A stretch of 35,097 bases of DNA, taken from Opitutia bacterium. Its GTDB lineage: Bacteria > Verrucomicrobiota > Verrucomicrobiia > Opitutales > UBA2995. Shown one piece after another: positions 34,233-35,097 of this stretch (the stretch's first letter is position 1; each line of letters begins with the position of its first letter). Below the pieces are notes generated by a model. It did no database searches and was not told where the DNA came from. It worked only from the letters and a program-made list of their open reading frames with translations. The DNA is taken from NCBI GenBank assembly GCA_014529615.1, contig JAABVD010000009.1, positions 1 to 35,097 on the forward strand, read 5' to 3'. Position numbers and translations under genes: made by a program.

Positions 34233-34265
34233 CGCAGTAGAAAATTTGTGAGACATGCGGGTTAA
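34204..34265 (+). mobile_element. MITE-like element, copy D (minimal, 54 bp)
   Basis: Element 34208-34261 between TTAA at 34204-34207 and 34262-34265. The arms are CCCGCATGTATCACAAA and CCCGCATGTCTCACAAA (one mismatch). Left arm up to GCGTAGCG is joined directly to the right arm at CGCAGTAG; AGCG is shared by both flanks of the missing interior, so the deletion joined at a 4-base microhomology. It lies between the converging rsmB and MFS genes and can form a strong hairpin that may act as a two-way terminator. The right TTAA carries the MFS stop codon. Confidence 0.92.
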
Positions 34266-35097
34266 ATCGGGCCCTTGATCCTTTCCACTCCCACAGGTGG
34301 CAGGAAGAAGCACCGGTAGAAGGGCACAACAATAACAATGCCCGCCAACAGATAGGCCGCTTTTGCCCCGAAGTACCAATACACCGCTGCTGCGAGCAAG
34401 GGTCCGACGGCCCGGGCGAAGGATCCGGACGAGCGGAACAGGCCGAGGTGGACCCCCTGTTTTTCCTCTGTTGAATACAAAGACACCAGACTTGTCAGGC
34501 TGGGATTAACCAGTCCCCCGGCCAAGGCCATCATGGTCAGGGAGGCGTAAAAGAGCGGGATGGTATCGGAATGGCTCAGCAACAGAAAAGCCAAGACCCC
34601 ACACCCCAGACCGTAAAGAGCCATGCGCTTCTCCCCGAATTTCGCCGACAATCGACCCACCAGCGTACCCTGAATCAGGACCAGAAAAAATCCGACGTAG
34701 AGGAAGATAAATCCGTTTTGGGCCGGGGTGTAGTTGAACCGCTCCACCGCCAGAAAGGTCAAGGTAAATTCCATGCCGCTGAAGGCCGCAATGAAGATCA
34801 GGAACAAACCGTTTACCTGGCGTATCCCGGGATGTTCGACCCGGAGCAGCGCCACCAGGGATCCCCATGCTCCCGTGGGAGGGGGCTTGTGCCGGTTTTT
34901 CTCGGTCAGGGATTCCTTGAAACGTACTTGAAACCAAAAAAAATTGGCCAGAGAGAGGATGAGGGCCACCAGGGCGGGCGCGGAAAAGGGATTAATGCCT
35001 ATGCGGGCCAAGCCGGGTGCCAGATCCAGGATATTTACCTTGGAAAGCACAGCTCCCAAGACCGGCCCGACGATAAAACCCAGGCCAAAAACCGCCC
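34262..35097 (-). CDS. MFS transporter, 5' end outside the window
   Basis: C-terminal ~279 residues of a major facilitator transporter; the frame is still open at the window edge. The window edge reads GLGFIVGPVLGAVLS, the motif C of the drug-H+ antiporter type in the fourth or fifth helix, and a second half with FNYTPAQNGFIFLYVGFFLVLIQGTLVGRL, the equivalent of motif A, follows. It is a drug/tetracycline-efflux-like exporter by pattern; the substrate is unknown. The TTG at 35057-35059 is not the true start. Confidence 0.88.
   Translation of the reverse strand, partial: AVFGLGFIVGPVLGAVLSKVNILDLAPGLARIGINPFSAPALVALILSLANFFWFQVRFKESLTEKNRHKPPPTGAWGSLVALLRVEHPGIRQVNGLFLIFIAAFSGMEFTLTFLAVERFNYTPAQNGFIFLYVGFFLVLIQGTLVGRLSAKFGEKRMALYGLGCGVLAFLLLSHSDTIPLFYASLTMMALAGGLVNPSLTSLVSLYSTEEKQGVHLGLFRSSGSFARAVGPLLAAAVYWYFGAKAAYLLAGIVIVVPFYRCFFLPPVGVERIKGPI

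Overview
The window looks like a chromosome segment from the PVC superphylum, most likely a verrucomicrobium. Three things point there: the very long GreA-type factor (GreA of Chlamydia is also unusually long), the ECF sigma / DUF1573 / rhodanese / MauE neighbourhood, and the large one-chain pyruvate:ferredoxin oxidoreductase. This placement is inference from gene content; there is no rRNA gene here. The cell appears able to respire (heme A synthesis by ctaA-ctaB) and also to oxidise pyruvate with ferredoxin or flavodoxin.

Layout. 1-5223 (minus): acs, a DUF1573 protein, a rhodanese, a MauE/DoxX membrane protein, an ECF sigma factor and its likely anti-sigma factor, all tightly spaced. 5344-5419: tRNA-Thr(CGU). 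5534-8175 (plus): hisI, then groES-groL with a clear terminator. 8228-8427: a repeat-rich spacer. 8435-13778: an SDR, a PhnP-like hydrolase, an SLC13-type transporter interrupted by one in-frame stop, then ctaA-ctaB. 13901-14446: aroK. 14469-23850: a lipid/polyketide and glycosyltransferase locus. 24009-29523 (minus): the large nifJ-like gene and a small secreted protein. 29796-35097: an ArsR-methyltransferase fusion, long greA, rsmB and a truncated MFS transporter.

The most distinctive feature is a family of short, non-autonomous, transposon-like elements with four copies (2993-3236, 23847-23988, 30783-31023, 34204-34265). They share about 17-bp terminal inverted repeats beginning CCCGCATGTCTCACAAA, and each is flanked by a 4-bp direct repeat of the form YTAR (CTAG, TTAA, TTAG, TTAA). 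Two are about 235 bp and two are internally deleted (134 and 54 bp). Three sit exactly on stop codons and one has inserted in frame inside the signal peptide of the DUF1573 gene, adding 80 codons. A different palindrome, resembling REP sequences linked to REP-associated tyrosine transposases, sits between ctaA and aroK.

The second notable system is the locus at 14469-23850. A divergent pair of operons encodes an ACP fused to a FabZ-like dehydratase, a ketosynthase, a ketoreductase-like SDR, a hot-dog thioesterase and five glycosyltransferases. Together they supply a carbon-chain extension cycle with no enoyl reductase, plus glycosylation. That is the logic of an aryl-polyene-like or other unsaturated acyl glycolipid pathway, although no product can be assigned from sequence alone.
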